A stretch of 64,000 nucleotides of DNA from CAWVSB01 sp046710535 (lineage in GTDB: Bacteria > Pseudomonadota > Gammaproteobacteria > Pseudomonadales > CAWVSB01): NCBI GenBank assembly GCA_046710535.1, contig JBKEHH010000003.1, forward strand, positions 124,001-188,000, in the 5' to 3' direction. Shown piece by piece: positions 1-8,271 of the stretch. The first letter of the stretch is position 1; every line of letters starts with the position of its first letter. Below the pieces are notes generated by a model. That model did not search any database, was not told the DNA's origin, and saw nothing but the letters and a program-made list of their open reading frames with translations. Made by a program: the position numbers and the translations under genes.

Positions 1-2
1 TT

Positions 3-53
3 AAAGCCGAACTGGGTGATTTCCTGCCTAAAGTTATTCACTTATTTCCCTAG
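3..53 (+). CDS. possible C-terminal end of a gene truncated by the window edge
   Basis: One plus-strand frame is open from the window edge to a TAG at 51-53 and ends in the residues KVIHLFP. It would converge on purA, whose stop is at 71. Only 16 codons are visible, so this could be chance. No family can be named and no terminator hairpin is seen between it and purA. Confidence 0.2.
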   Translation, partial: KAELGDFLPKVIHLFP

Positions 54-70
54 CATATAATTTTAAGTGC

Positions 71-1369
71 TCAGTCGTTAAACGGGCTACGTAATACTAT
101 AGTCTCATTTCTGTCTGGCCCAGTAGACACTATATCAATTGGCGCTGCTATCACTGCTTCTAAACGCTTGATATAAGCCTTTGCATTGTCAGGCAATTGG
201 TCAATTTTGGTTGCACCTTCAGTTGACTCGCTCCAACCGGGCATTTCTTCATATACTGGCGTTAGACCGATAAAGTCGTCGGCATCGGTTGGCATGTTTA
301 TGCTATTGCCGCGTGCGTCTACATAGCCTGTGCATATTTTTATCACCTCTAACCCGTCTAGTACGTCTAACTTAGTTAAACATATACCCGAGATAGAATT
401 AATTTGTACTGAGTGCTTAACCACCATTGCGTCAAACCAACCGCAGCGCCTAGCGCGGCCAGTGGTAGTGCCAAACTCATGGCCCTTTGCTGATAGGTGC
501 TGGCCAACTTCGCAAGCAAGTTCGGTTGGTATAGGGCCACTACCAACACGGGTGGTGTAGGCTTTGGTAATACCCAACACATAATCTAAATACAAGGGGC
601 CAAAACCCGAGCCGGTAGCAACGCCGCCAGCGGTCGTGTTGGAAGAAGTCACATATGGATAGGTGCCGTGGTCAACATCTAGTAATGCGCCTTGGGCGCC
701 TTCAAACATAATGTTTTTACCCGCGCGGCGAAAGTCGTGCAGCATGCCGGTTACATCGCTAATCATTGGTTTAATTTCTTCACCCATGCGCATGGCATCA
801 GCAAGTACAGTGTCATAATCAACCGCTTCGGTTTTATAGTAATTAACCAAAATAAAATTATAGTAGTCGACCATTTCACGTAGCTTTTCAGCGAAGCGCT
901 CGGGATGCAGTAAGTCACCTACGCGCACACTGCGGCGGGCTACTTTATCTTCGTAGGCTGGGCCTATACCGCGACCGGTAGTACCAATTTTTTTGTCTTC
1001 GCCTTTGGCAAGCTCGCGAGCTTGGTCCATGGCTATGTGGTAGGGCAATATTAATGGGCATGACGGGCTAATACTTAAGCGCTCGCGCACTGGTACGCCC
1101 CGCTCTTCTAGCTCGCCAACTTCTTTTAGTAAAGCTTCAGGTGACACCACTACGCCATTGCCAATTAAGCATTTAACGCCGCCGCGTAATATTCCAGACG
1201 GAATAAGGTGCAACGCGGTTTTAACGCCGTCTACCCAAATGGTATGGCCGGCATTATGGCCGCCTTGAAAGCGGGCAACGGCTGATACTTGCTCGGTTAG
1301 TAAGTCAACAATCTTACCTTTACCTTCATCGCCCCACTGGGTTCCTAGCACTACTACATTTTTACTCAT
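71..1369 (-). CDS. purA: adenylosuccinate synthetase
   Basis: This 432-residue enzyme joins IMP and aspartate using GTP, giving adenylosuccinate, the first committed step from IMP to AMP in the cytoplasm. The N-terminus carries the GTP-binding loop GTQWGDEGKGK (residues 9-19) with the catalytic Asp14, and GGHNAGHT with the catalytic His42. Further conserved blocks are GTTGRGIGPAYEDK and, near the C-terminus, STGPDRNET. The length is normal for the family. It lies 30 bp downstream of hisZ on the same strand, so the two are probably cotranscribed, as in pseudomonads. Nothing unusual is seen. Confidence 0.98.
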   Translation of the reverse strand: MSKNVVVLGTQWGDEGKGKIVDLLTEQVSAVARFQGGHNAGHTIWVDGVKTALHLIPSGILRGGVKCLIGNGVVVSPEALLKEVGELEERGVPVRERLSISPSCPLILPYHIAMDQARELAKGEDKKIGTTGRGIGPAYEDKVARRSVRVGDLLHPERFAEKLREMVDYYNFILVNYYKTEAVDYDTVLADAMRMGEEIKPMISDVTGMLHDFRRAGKNIMFEGAQGALLDVDHGTYPYVTSSNTTAGGVATGSGFGPLYLDYVLGITKAYTTRVGSGPIPTELACEVGQHLSAKGHEFGTTTGRARRCGWFDAMVVKHSVQINSISGICLTKLDVLDGLEVIKICTGYVDARGNSINMPTDADDFIGLTPVYEEMPGWSESTEGATKIDQLPDNAKAYIKRLEAVIAAPIDIVSTGPDRNETIVLRSPFND

Positions 1370-1399
1370 TTACTTTTTCTGCCTTACACTTTTAAACAC

Positions 1400-2572
1400 T
1401 TACTTGTTAATAGTTTCAACATGCCACTGGCCGTTGTCACTCACTAAAATTGCGTCAACGTCTGCCGGGGTTTGTTGTCCAGCCATTGCACAAATCACTA
1501 TTTCACCGCTATCGCGCAACGCTTGCACAACGCTTAACTCGCATTGCTGCGGCGCAAAAATTCTGCGCTGTTGCTGAATGTTTTTGGCAACGCTTTGCAT
1601 TGCTAAGGCTTTAAGCTCTAAGCTAAAACCAGTGGCTGGGCGTGCTCGGCCAAATTGCTCACCGATATTATCGTAGCGCCCGCCATTGGCAATTGCCTGG
1701 CCGTAACCGTCTGTATAGGCGGCAAACACCAAGCCTTGATGATAATGAAAGCCGGTTAGCTCTGCTAAGTCGATATAGCATTCAACACTTTCATAGCGCT
1801 GCTGAATAACTTCAACAATCGCTGCTAATTGATTTAGCGCGGTGGTTATTTCACCGCCAAAACTAGCAAAGCTTGCCCTAGCTTGCTCAATAACTTCTAT
1901 GCCGCCATGTAAACCGGCTAATTTAATAAAAGCGCCGGCTAGCTCTACGTCAGTTACATATTGCTGAATAAGCTTGTTTAGGTCGCTAATAGATTTGCGC
2001 TGCAGGGCTTCAAATACTTCTTGCTTTTGACTGCTACTAAGCTCAGCTTGCTTAGCTAATACATCAAAAATACCAACATGGCCTAGGTCTAGGGTGATAT
2101 TGGTTAGCTCGGCTGTGGTGAGGGTTTGCAGCATTAGGCTGATAATTTCTATATCGGCTTCTACGCTGGCCTCACCATAAAGCTCGGCGCCAACTTGAAT
2201 GGGCGAGCGCGATGCCAATAATGATTTAGGCTTGGTATGCAAGACACTGCCGGCATAGCAAAGTCTAGCAAGACCTTCACGGCGCAGGCTATGGGAGTCA
2301 ATTCTGGCAACTTGGGGGGTAATGTCTGGGCGCACAGCTAATAGGCGACCATTTAATTGGTCGACCATTTTAAAGCTGTGAATGTCCATGTCGCTGCCAA
2401 GACCAATTAGCAGAGAGTCGGCGTATTCAATTAGCGGCGGGATAACTAATTCATAACCCCAGCTATGAAAAAGATCTAGCAGGCTACGGCGCAAGGTTTC
2501 AACGCTGCGGGCAGTTTCTGGCAATATTTCTTCAAGCCCGTCTGGCAGTAACCAGCGATCTGCTTGTGTCAT
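1400..2572 (-). CDS. hisZ: ATP phosphoribosyltransferase regulatory subunit
   Basis: HisZ is a catalytically inactive relative of histidyl-tRNA synthetase. It pairs with the short form of HisG to give an active, histidine-regulated ATP phosphoribosyltransferase, the first step of histidine synthesis. The 390 residues show a class II synthetase-like core: the N-terminal DGLEEILPETA block, the motif 2 region around VRPDITPQVARI, and the GGRYDNIGEQFGR block. The tRNA-binding domain of true HisS is absent. hisG is not in this window. The gene sits between DUF2065 and purA, the usual gammaproteobacterial position, so the regulatory assignment is favoured over HisS. Confidence 0.93.
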   Translation of the reverse strand: MTQADRWLLPDGLEEILPETARSVETLRRSLLDLFHSWGYELVIPPLIEYADSLLIGLGSDMDIHSFKMVDQLNGRLLAVRPDITPQVARIDSHSLRREGLARLCYAGSVLHTKPKSLLASRSPIQVGAELYGEASVEADIEIISLMLQTLTTAELTNITLDLGHVGIFDVLAKQAELSSSQKQEVFEALQRKSISDLNKLIQQYVTDVELAGAFIKLAGLHGGIEVIEQARASFASFGGEITTALNQLAAIVEVIQQRYESVECYIDLAELTGFHYHQGLVFAAYTDGYGQAIANGGRYDNIGEQFGRARPATGFSLELKALAMQSVAKNIQQQRRIFAPQQCELSVVQALRDSGEIVICAMAGQQTPADVDAILVSDNGQWHVETINK

Positions 2573-2599
2573 GGCGCAATCCCTATCGTGGATATTGGG

Positions 2600-2785
2600 C
2601 TAGTTAACAATATAAAGTAAGGCGGTGCCGATAAGCATACTTGCCAAACCGATTAGTCGAATTTGCCTAGGCGCTAATTGCGAGACACTCACCAACATTT
2701 CTTGCCACGCCTTAGGCGCAAGAAAGGGCATAATGCCTTCGATTACCATTACCAAACAAATTGCTATTAGTAGTTCATGCCACAC
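2600..2785 (-). CDS. DUF2065 (YjeT-like) small inner-membrane protein
   Basis: This 61-residue protein has two predicted membrane helices, around residues 4-24 and 42-60. They are joined by a short segment containing PKAWQEML and the arginine-containing stretch APRQIRLIG. This is the typical pattern of the DUF2065/YjeT family, which is nearly always found between hflC and hisZ or purA. Its function is unknown. It ends 27 bp before hisZ and is probably in the same transcript. The short length is normal for the family. Confidence 0.85.
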   Translation of the reverse strand: MWHELLIAICLVMVIEGIMPFLAPKAWQEMLVSVSQLAPRQIRLIGLASMLIGTALLYIVN

Positions 2786-2971
2786 TTTTACCTGCCTAAA
2801 TAGATGAAAATGACCCTTTTAAGCCGCAAAAACATTCATTCGCGCGCGCGCAAAAAACTGGACGGGGCCAGCTGGTGAATTATATCACATCTTTTTGTGG
2901 TTATTAGCTGAAAATTAGGCTTTAACGATGGCCTGCGGCGGCCCATTTTGATCGATGTCGCCTGATGGCGA

Positions 2972-3005
2972 GTTACTTTTACTTTGATGAGCAAAGAAAA
3001 GTAAC
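2972..3005. repeat. hairpin repeat, copy A
   Basis: The left arm (2972-2986, ending CTTTG) pairs with the right arm CAAAGAAAAGTAAC (2992-3005) around the loop ATGAG, giving a 14-bp stem with one bulged A. The core CTTTTCTTTG / CAAAGAAAAG recurs as a hairpin at 23017-23042. The flanking word GGCGAGT is also shared. This looks like a dispersed intergenic REP-type element. Confidence 0.7.
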
Positions 3006-3222
3006 CAAAAGAAAGCTCACCCATATAAACCGCCCTACGGGGAACCTGAGAATCACCAGATATAACGGCCGCTCAGGAACTCATGAAAAATGATACTCAA
3101 TCATTTTCTACTCAAAAATCCTTCACTGTAGACGCCGTTTTATTTGATAACCCTCAGGCGACTTAACAATGGGGTCCAAGGTCAAGAGCATTGGTGATGT
3201 GTGACCTGCTGGTTTTCGTCAT

Positions 3223-3248
3223 TTTCGTAACCAAGGTGAGTTACGAAA
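3223..3248. repeat. 9-bp inverted repeat
   Basis: TTTCGTAAC and GTTACGAAA form a perfect 9-bp stem around an 8-base loop. There is no T-tract on either side, so it is not an obvious terminator. It lies in the same gap as the hairpin repeat and may belong to the same or another element. Confidence 0.5.
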
Positions 3249-3286
3249 GCCGACTGAAATAACTGCTAAGGTAGTACTGCAGGCAC

Positions 3287-3310
3287 AAAAAAGCCGGGCA
3301 AGCCCGGCTT
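3287..3310 (-). terminator. intrinsic terminator of the hflKC transcript
   Basis: Read on the minus strand, AAGCCGGGC-TTG-CCCGGCTT is followed directly by a run of T. This is a strong GC-rich stem with a U-tract placed 17 bp after the hflC stop codon. Confidence 0.9.
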
Positions 3311-3326
3311 GTTAGCTTAACTAAAA

Positions 3327-4199
3327 CTAGTTAGCAGTAGAGCTTTTAAGATACTTAAAGAAGTCGCCTTTAGGGTCAACTACCATTAAGTCATCTTTCG
3401 ACGAAAAGGTTCCACGATAGGCTTTTAAACTACGAGTGAATGAGTAAAACTCTGGATTTTTGTTGTAAGCAGCTGCATAGGTTGCAGACGCTGTCGCATC
3501 CCCGTCACCTTTGATTTTCTGTGCTTCACGATAAGCTTCTGCGCCAATAATGGTAATTTGACGGTCGGCATCAGCACGAATCTTCTCGGCTTGCTCTTTA
3601 CCTTCTGAGCGATATTCACGCGCCTCTTTCTCACGCTCTGCAGCCATTCGTCTAAATACCGACGCACTAACATCTACTGGCAAGTCAATACGCTTTACCC
3701 GTACATCTAATACTTCAACACCTAGCGACTCTTTAACGTCGGTGTTTAGCTGGTCGGTGATTTTTTTCATTAGCTCATCACGCTTACCAGACACTACTTC
3801 ATGTAAAGTTTTAACACCAAACTGATTACGCAAGCCATCGTTAATACGCGAGGCTAAACGGTCACTGGCAACACGTTCGTCACCACCGGTAGATTTATAG
3901 TAAGTGTCAACGTCGTTGATACGCCATTTTGCATACGAATCAACAATGACGCGTTTTTGCTGAATGGTGAAAAAGCTTTCAGGGGTGGCATCAACGGTTA
4001 ACACGCGGCCGTCAAATTTACGCACAATGTCGGCAAGCGGTAATTTAAAATGCAGGCCAGGCTCTACGTTAGTTTCAACTAAGGCACCAAAGCGCAATAC
4101 CACGGCACGTTCAGTTTCTTTAACCACATAGATACTGTCGGCGCCAAGCATTACCGCTACGGCGATAACTACTAGTCCTACTACTGATCGAATTTGCAT
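3327..4199 (-). CDS. hflC: FtsH protease regulator HflC
   Basis: HflC forms a large periplasm-facing complex with HflK around the FtsH protease in the inner membrane and modulates FtsH degradation of membrane proteins. The 290 residues start with one membrane anchor (about residues 5-21), followed by an SPFH/band 7 domain (VKETERAVVLRFG onward). A charged helical segment (AAEREKEAREYRSEG) is followed by the ADRQITIIGAEAYREAQKIKGDGDA block typical of HflC. Its start codon overlaps the hflK stop by one base (TAATG), indicating translational coupling. A terminator follows immediately. Confidence 0.96.
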   Translation of the reverse strand: MQIRSVVGLVVIAVAVMLGADSIYVVKETERAVVLRFGALVETNVEPGLHFKLPLADIVRKFDGRVLTVDATPESFFTIQQKRVIVDSYAKWRINDVDTYYKSTGGDERVASDRLASRINDGLRNQFGVKTLHEVVSGKRDELMKKITDQLNTDVKESLGVEVLDVRVKRIDLPVDVSASVFRRMAAEREKEAREYRSEGKEQAEKIRADADRQITIIGAEAYREAQKIKGDGDATASATYAAAYNKNPEFYSFTRSLKAYRGTFSSKDDLMVVDPKGDFFKYLKSSTAN

Positions 4200-5359
4200 T
4201 ATCGTTCCTCCCCGCGTCTGGCTGTTCCAGACGTTTTACGCAACCGGTCTAATACTTGATTAGTTAGTTGGTCAACTAGCTCTGGAGACATTGCTCCGGT
4301 GCCAGTTGCTCCGCGACCGCCACTGTTACTACCGCTAGTTAATTTATCCAGCGGCAGATACATCATATTATTGCCACCCTCCACATCAACGAGCACTTTG
4401 GTGGCGTTAGCCATTACTTCTTCAACTGTGTCTATATACAAACGCTCGCGAGTAACTCGTGGCGACTTTGTATACTCAGTTAATAGTTGCTCAAAACGCT
4501 CAGCGTCACCTTCTGCTTCTGCTACCACTTTAGCTTTATAGGCATTAGCTTCTTCGAGTACCCTCTGGGCTTTACCGCGCGACTCTGGCACTAGGCCATT
4601 GGCATAAGCTTGCGCTTCGTTTTTATAACGTTCTTTATCTTCTTTGGCTTCAATTACATCATCAAATGCTGCTTTTACTTCGCGCGGTGGCTCAGCTCTT
4701 TGCAGATTTATTTCAATAATTCGAATCCCAGTACGATAGTCATCTAAGTAATGCTGCAAACGCTGCTTTACTTCAACCGCAATTTGCTCACGACCGTCAG
4801 ACAGTACTTTAACTAAAGTACTACTGCCCACAACATGCCTAAGCGCACTGTCAGTTGCATGCTGCAAACTCATTTCTGGGCTGCGAACATTGAGCGCGAA
4901 TGCTTTAACGTCCGCTATGTTGTACTGCACGGTTAACGGCAGTTCAACAATATTTTCATCTTCGGTCAGCATTAAGCCTTGCGAAGTATACTGACGCTCT
5001 GCGGTCGCGTTGACTTTAATAACGGTATCAATAAGACGAGGATTCCATTGCAAACCGGAGTCGACGGTGTCGAAGTATTTACCAAGCCTTAGAACGATGC
5101 CTCGCTCCTGTGCATCGATCTGATAAAAACCAGACGCTGCCCATAAACCAGCCACAACAATAGCGACTAGCCCAATTGCTCCAGCGCTAAAGCCTTTACT
5201 TGGCTTATTGCTAGAACCACTGCCACCACCACCACCAAAAATACCGCCTAACCAGTCGTTAAATTTTTTCAGTGCTTCATCTAAATCAGGTGGGCCGTCA
5301 TTGCCGCCACCGCCCCATGGGTCTTTAGGCTTGTTACCGCCAGGTTCATTCCAGGCCAT
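4199..5359 (-). CDS. hflK: FtsH protease regulator HflK
   Basis: HflK is the partner of HflC in the HflKC-FtsH complex. The 386 residues begin with the family's Gly/Pro-rich cytoplasmic tail (MAWNEPGGNKPKDPWGGGG), then one membrane helix (about residues 60-78), then an SPFH/band 7 domain with a long helical stretch rich in Glu and Lys. A low-complexity Gly/Ser segment and an Arg-rich end close the protein. It lies 58 bp downstream of hflX and overlaps hflC. The order hfq-hflX-hflK-hflC is the classic operon. Confidence 0.96.
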   Translation of the reverse strand: MAWNEPGGNKPKDPWGGGGNDGPPDLDEALKKFNDWLGGIFGGGGGSGSSNKPSKGFSAGAIGLVAIVVAGLWAASGFYQIDAQERGIVLRLGKYFDTVDSGLQWNPRLIDTVIKVNATAERQYTSQGLMLTEDENIVELPLTVQYNIADVKAFALNVRSPEMSLQHATDSALRHVVGSSTLVKVLSDGREQIAVEVKQRLQHYLDDYRTGIRIIEINLQRAEPPREVKAAFDDVIEAKEDKERYKNEAQAYANGLVPESRGKAQRVLEEANAYKAKVVAEAEGDAERFEQLLTEYTKSPRVTRERLYIDTVEEVMANATKVLVDVEGGNNMMYLPLDKLTSGSNSGGRGATGTGAMSPELVDQLTNQVLDRLRKTSGTARRGEER

Positions 5360-5417
5360 CTTTATCTCCGTTGTTGCAGGCTTTGCCTACTATTTACTTA
5401 ATATTGATAAATCTGGA

Positions 5418-6725
5418 TTAATTTAGCCACATATCTTTAGCTAACAAATCACCAGGGTCTACATGCTCTGCTGCCAGCAGCCTCAGCAACTCATGCCTAG
5501 GCAACCTTATTTCTAATTTACTTTCACCAGCGTCATTATAGGTTTCGCCAAGCACACCGCCTGACTCATATAACTTCGCTCTAAGCTTGCCATGCTGAGA
5601 GTCGACTGTCACATTTTCATGCACCATGTCAACACCGAGCAGTTCTGCTATAGCTTTTTGTAGCAGCGCTAAACCTTCACCTGTATGCGCCGAAACCCAC
5701 ACTCGCTCTGGCTTACCGTTGTTGTCGTAATCTATTCCTGCGCTGCGTCCAACAACCATATCTATTTTGTTGTACACCTGCAGGCAAGGTATTTCATCGG
5801 CCTCTATTTCGGCCAATACATTTTCTACCTGTTCTATATTATCAACCCGATTGGCGTCAGCTGCATCTACCACGTGCAACAAAAGCTGCGCATTAGCAGC
5901 TTCTTCTAGGGTAGCACGAAACGCCTCTACCAATTTATGGGGTAAATTTTTGATAAACCCCACCGTGTCGGATAACACTATGGGGCCTAGTTCTGGAATA
6001 TCAATACGTCTTAAAGTAGGGTCAAGTGTGGCAAATAGCTGGTCAGCGACATAGACCTCAGATCCACACAATTGATTAAACATGGTGGACTTACCGGCAT
6101 TGGTATAACCGACTAAGGCAACTGTTGCGATATCAGCTCGGTTGCGTGAACGCCGGCCTTGACCGCGCTGAGAGCGAACCTTATCTAGGCGGCTATTAAT
6201 TTGTTTGATGCGCCCACGCAGTAGGCGTCGGTCAGACTCGAGCTGTGTTTCACCCGGCCCACGCAGGCCAATACCACCTTTTTGCCGCTCTAAATGGGTC
6301 CAACCACGAATTAGGCGGGTGGCCATGTGCTGCAATTGGGCTAGCTCTACTTGCAGCTTACCTTCATGGGTACGTGCACGCTGGGCAAAAATATCGAGGA
6401 TCAGCCGAGTTCGGTCAAGCACGCGACAAGATAAAAATGCTTCTATGTTGCGTTCTTGGCTAGGCGACAGTACATGATTAAAAATGACAATCTCAGCACC
6501 AGTACCTTGCACTGCTGCTTGAATCTCTTCTAGCTTGCCACTGCCAACAAAGTATTTGGCAGTAGGCGACGACTTGCTTCCGGATATGAAAGCAACTTCT
6601 TCAGCGCCAGCTGAGGCAACTAACTCACTAAATTCATCTGAGTCTTGCGTGTCTAAGGCAGAGCTAAAACGAAGGTGAACTAATACTGCTAGCTCACCGC
6701 CGTCAGGCCTATCAAATAACTCCAA
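5418..6725 (-). CDS. hflX: ribosome-associated GTPase HflX
   Basis: HflX is a translational GTPase that binds the large ribosomal subunit and splits stalled 70S ribosomes under stress. The 435 residues contain the N-terminal HflX domain (FISGSKSSPTAKYFVGSGKLEE), a coiled region with GIGLRGPGETQLESDRR, and a G domain. The G domain has a P-loop (GYTNAGKST), G3 (DTVGFI) and G4 (NKID), followed by a C-terminal domain. The start MELFDRPDGGE fits close relatives. It begins 8 bp after hfq and is certainly cotranscribed with it. Confidence 0.96.
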   Translation of the reverse strand: MELFDRPDGGELAVLVHLRFSSALDTQDSDEFSELVASAGAEEVAFISGSKSSPTAKYFVGSGKLEEIQAAVQGTGAEIVIFNHVLSPSQERNIEAFLSCRVLDRTRLILDIFAQRARTHEGKLQVELAQLQHMATRLIRGWTHLERQKGGIGLRGPGETQLESDRRLLRGRIKQINSRLDKVRSQRGQGRRSRNRADIATVALVGYTNAGKSTMFNQLCGSEVYVADQLFATLDPTLRRIDIPELGPIVLSDTVGFIKNLPHKLVEAFRATLEEAANAQLLLHVVDAADANRVDNIEQVENVLAEIEADEIPCLQVYNKIDMVVGRSAGIDYDNNGKPERVWVSAHTGEGLALLQKAIAELLGVDMVHENVTVDSQHGKLRAKLYESGGVLGETYNDAGESKLEIRLPRHELLRLLAAEHVDPGDLLAKDMWLN

Positions 6726-6733
6726 CTAGCTTG

Positions 6734-6973
6734 TTATTCCTCGCCGTCATCTTCATGAGCAGGCATACGCACTGGGCGTGAAGGCACAACAGTGGAAATA
6801 GCATGCTTATAAACCATTTGGCTGACAGTATTTTTAAGCAGCACAACAAATTGGTCAAATGACTCAACTTGGCCTTGCAGCTTAATACCATTAACTAAAT
6901 AAATAGAAACAGGAACACGTTCTTTACGTAGAACGTTTAAGAAAGGGTCTTGTAGCGATTGCCCTTTTGACAT
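6734..6973 (-). CDS. hfq: RNA chaperone Hfq
   Basis: Hfq is a hexameric Sm-like protein that pairs small RNAs with mRNAs. The 79 residues show Sm1 (QDPFLNVLRKERVPVSIYLVNGIKLQG), the Sm2 YKHAIST block, and a short acidic tail ending HEDDGEE. An AAGGAG ribosome site lies just before the ATG. In most relatives miaA precedes hfq directly. Here the cytochrome oxidase operon and about 660 bp of non-coding DNA lie between them, so hfq must depend on a nearby promoter, for which a good candidate is visible. Confidence 0.98.
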   Translation of the reverse strand: MSKGQSLQDPFLNVLRKERVPVSIYLVNGIKLQGQVESFDQFVVLLKNTVSQMVYKHAISTVVPSRPVRMPAHEDDGEE

Positions 6974-7638
6974 GGCACATACTCCTTGGATTACTCAAAA
7001 CGAGTAAAAAAATTAAAAAATAAGTTGGACGAGAACTATTGACTAGTTTATGGGGCCATTAGTTCATTTTCCAACTATTAATTGAGTTTATTATACTCTG
7101 CCCCTAAAGACTGACAGCTAAACTCACTATATTAGTAAAATAACCAGTAGCAACCGACAAAGTTGACGCTTTCAACCTGATGAGGTGCAAAGTACGTTGC
7201 TGTTTACGACTTTGAAATACAAATGGATCACCCGAAGGCGGCGCTTTAAGCAATGACATTACCTCATTTAAGCTGAGCGTTTAGGCAAGGGGACATGCTT
7301 GTTTTAGGCCGCCATTGTTAAAGCAACTTGCAGCCAGACACCACAGAACAGCGTCATTCGGCAGCGCCATGGTCGCTTATACGTTTATAGGGTTATATTA
7401 TTTTCGTCTGTAAAATTATTTACATAGCGCGTTGCGGTATTAAAAGACTTAAATAGTCGCATAAATATCGTTTTTCAGATCATATCAGTCTTTCAAATAT
7501 TTTTATTAGATCTAAAACAGAGGTTCGCCGGCAGCGACGAGGGCTCTCAAACTTTTTCGCAAGATTTTGGTTTTTTGTCCGTCTATACTCAAACCAACAA
7601 CGACTCTTTTACAAAAAAAACATCAATAAGGGCTTGTT
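6974..7638. other. divergent control region between hfq and the oxidase operon
   Basis: This 665-bp gap lies between two divergent transcripts. The hfq side (6974-7120) is AT-rich with a good minus-strand promoter. The far side ends with an AAGGG ribosome site before the gene at 7639. A TATACT hexamer at 7584-7589 could be a -10 element for the oxidase operon, but no convincing -35 accompanies it. The middle, about 7140-7560, has no ORF I would support. Its size leaves room for regulator sites or a small RNA, but I see no recognisable motif. Confidence 0.6.
7090..7117 (-). promoter_or_regulatory. candidate sigma-70 promoter of hfq-hflX-hflKC
   Basis: On the minus strand a perfect -10 TATAAT (7090-7095) is preceded by CTGTCA (7112-7117, four of six matches to TTGACA) with a 16-bp spacer. 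It lies about 117 bp upstream of the hfq start codon. Confidence 0.6.
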
Positions 7639-8193
7639 ATGAAACGACACTTTTATATTAGCGATGATTTAGACGATTTAGTCACACTGGAACAAGAGCT
7701 TAGTAATGCCGGCGTGGAACAGCCGCAGTTCCATGTATTAAGTAACAACGACGCGGGGGTAGATACCCACAACTTACATGCCGTGGAAGCGGTATTAAAG
7801 TCTGATGTAGTCTATAAAACTGAACTCGGTTTCTGTGTTGGCATTGTAGTGGCCACACTACTGTTAACTTTTGCCAACTACTCTGGGGCCGCCGAAAGCT
7901 ATACCTGGGTTCCGTTTATCTTCCTTTCTATTGTGCTGCTAGGGTTTTGTACCTGGGAAGGTGGGTTTATTGGCACCCAAGTAACCCATCATGACTTTGC
8001 TCGCTTTAAAGAGACTTTGGATGCAGGCAGTCACATATTTTTTGTCGACGTTACTGCTGCACAGGAAGATGCTCTGCAGGCGATTATTAGTCGACACCCC
8101 ACTATGACCGCAGCGGGCGAGGGAGCATCAACGCCAAAAGTGGCTATTGACGCGCAGCGTGTATTTAACCGATTCATGCGCTCAGCACCCTAA
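7639..8193 (+). CDS. membrane protein of unknown function at the head of the oxidase operon
   Basis: This 184-residue protein has a soluble N-terminus (about residues 1-60), two membrane helices (about 66-84 and 91-108), a short GGFIGTQ turn, and a soluble C-terminal part (about 118-184). A pairing of a small alpha/beta segment with a Gly-rich two-helix hairpin resembles DUF1269-type stress proteins, but the match is weak and I do not assign it. The gene is preceded by AAGGG and ends 78 bp before coxB on the same strand. A role linked to the oxidase is suggested by position only. Confidence 0.75.
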   Translation: MKRHFYISDDLDDLVTLEQELSNAGVEQPQFHVLSNNDAGVDTHNLHAVEAVLKSDVVYKTELGFCVGIVVATLLLTFANYSGAAESYTWVPFIFLSIVLLGFCTWEGGFIGTQVTHHDFARFKETLDAGSHIFFVDVTAAQEDALQAIISRHPTMTAAGEGASTPKVAIDAQRVFNRFMRSAP

Positions 8194-8271
8194 AGAACAG
8201 ATTGAATAATACACTTTGATTACGGCAATAATAACAATAAACCGCACTGCAAACTTATGGATTAGTTAGCT

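Larger units (their letters stand above)
2786..3326. other. intergenic region with hairpin repeat and terminator
   Basis: This 541-bp gap separates DUF2065 from hflC. It contains a long hairpin related to one near 23.0 kb (2972-3005), a 9-bp inverted repeat (3223-3248) and the hflKC terminator (3287-3310). A 62-codon minus-strand frame at 2836-3024 runs through the hairpin and reads VKVTRHQ. It has no recognisable domain and its phrasing is typical of spurious frames called over such repeats, so it is not annotated as a gene. The remaining sequence, about 3030-3220, shows no coding signal I recognise. Confidence 0.7.

Noticed and set aside
2836..3024. 62-codon minus-strand open frame
   Set aside because: It runs through the hairpin repeat, lacks a domain, and resembles the spurious frames often called over such intergenic elements.
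7177..7217. CTGATGAG followed by GAAA, as in a hammerhead ribozyme core
   Set aside because: The bases between the two motifs do not form stem II directly after CTGATGA, and no stem I or III with a cleavage triplet could be drawn.
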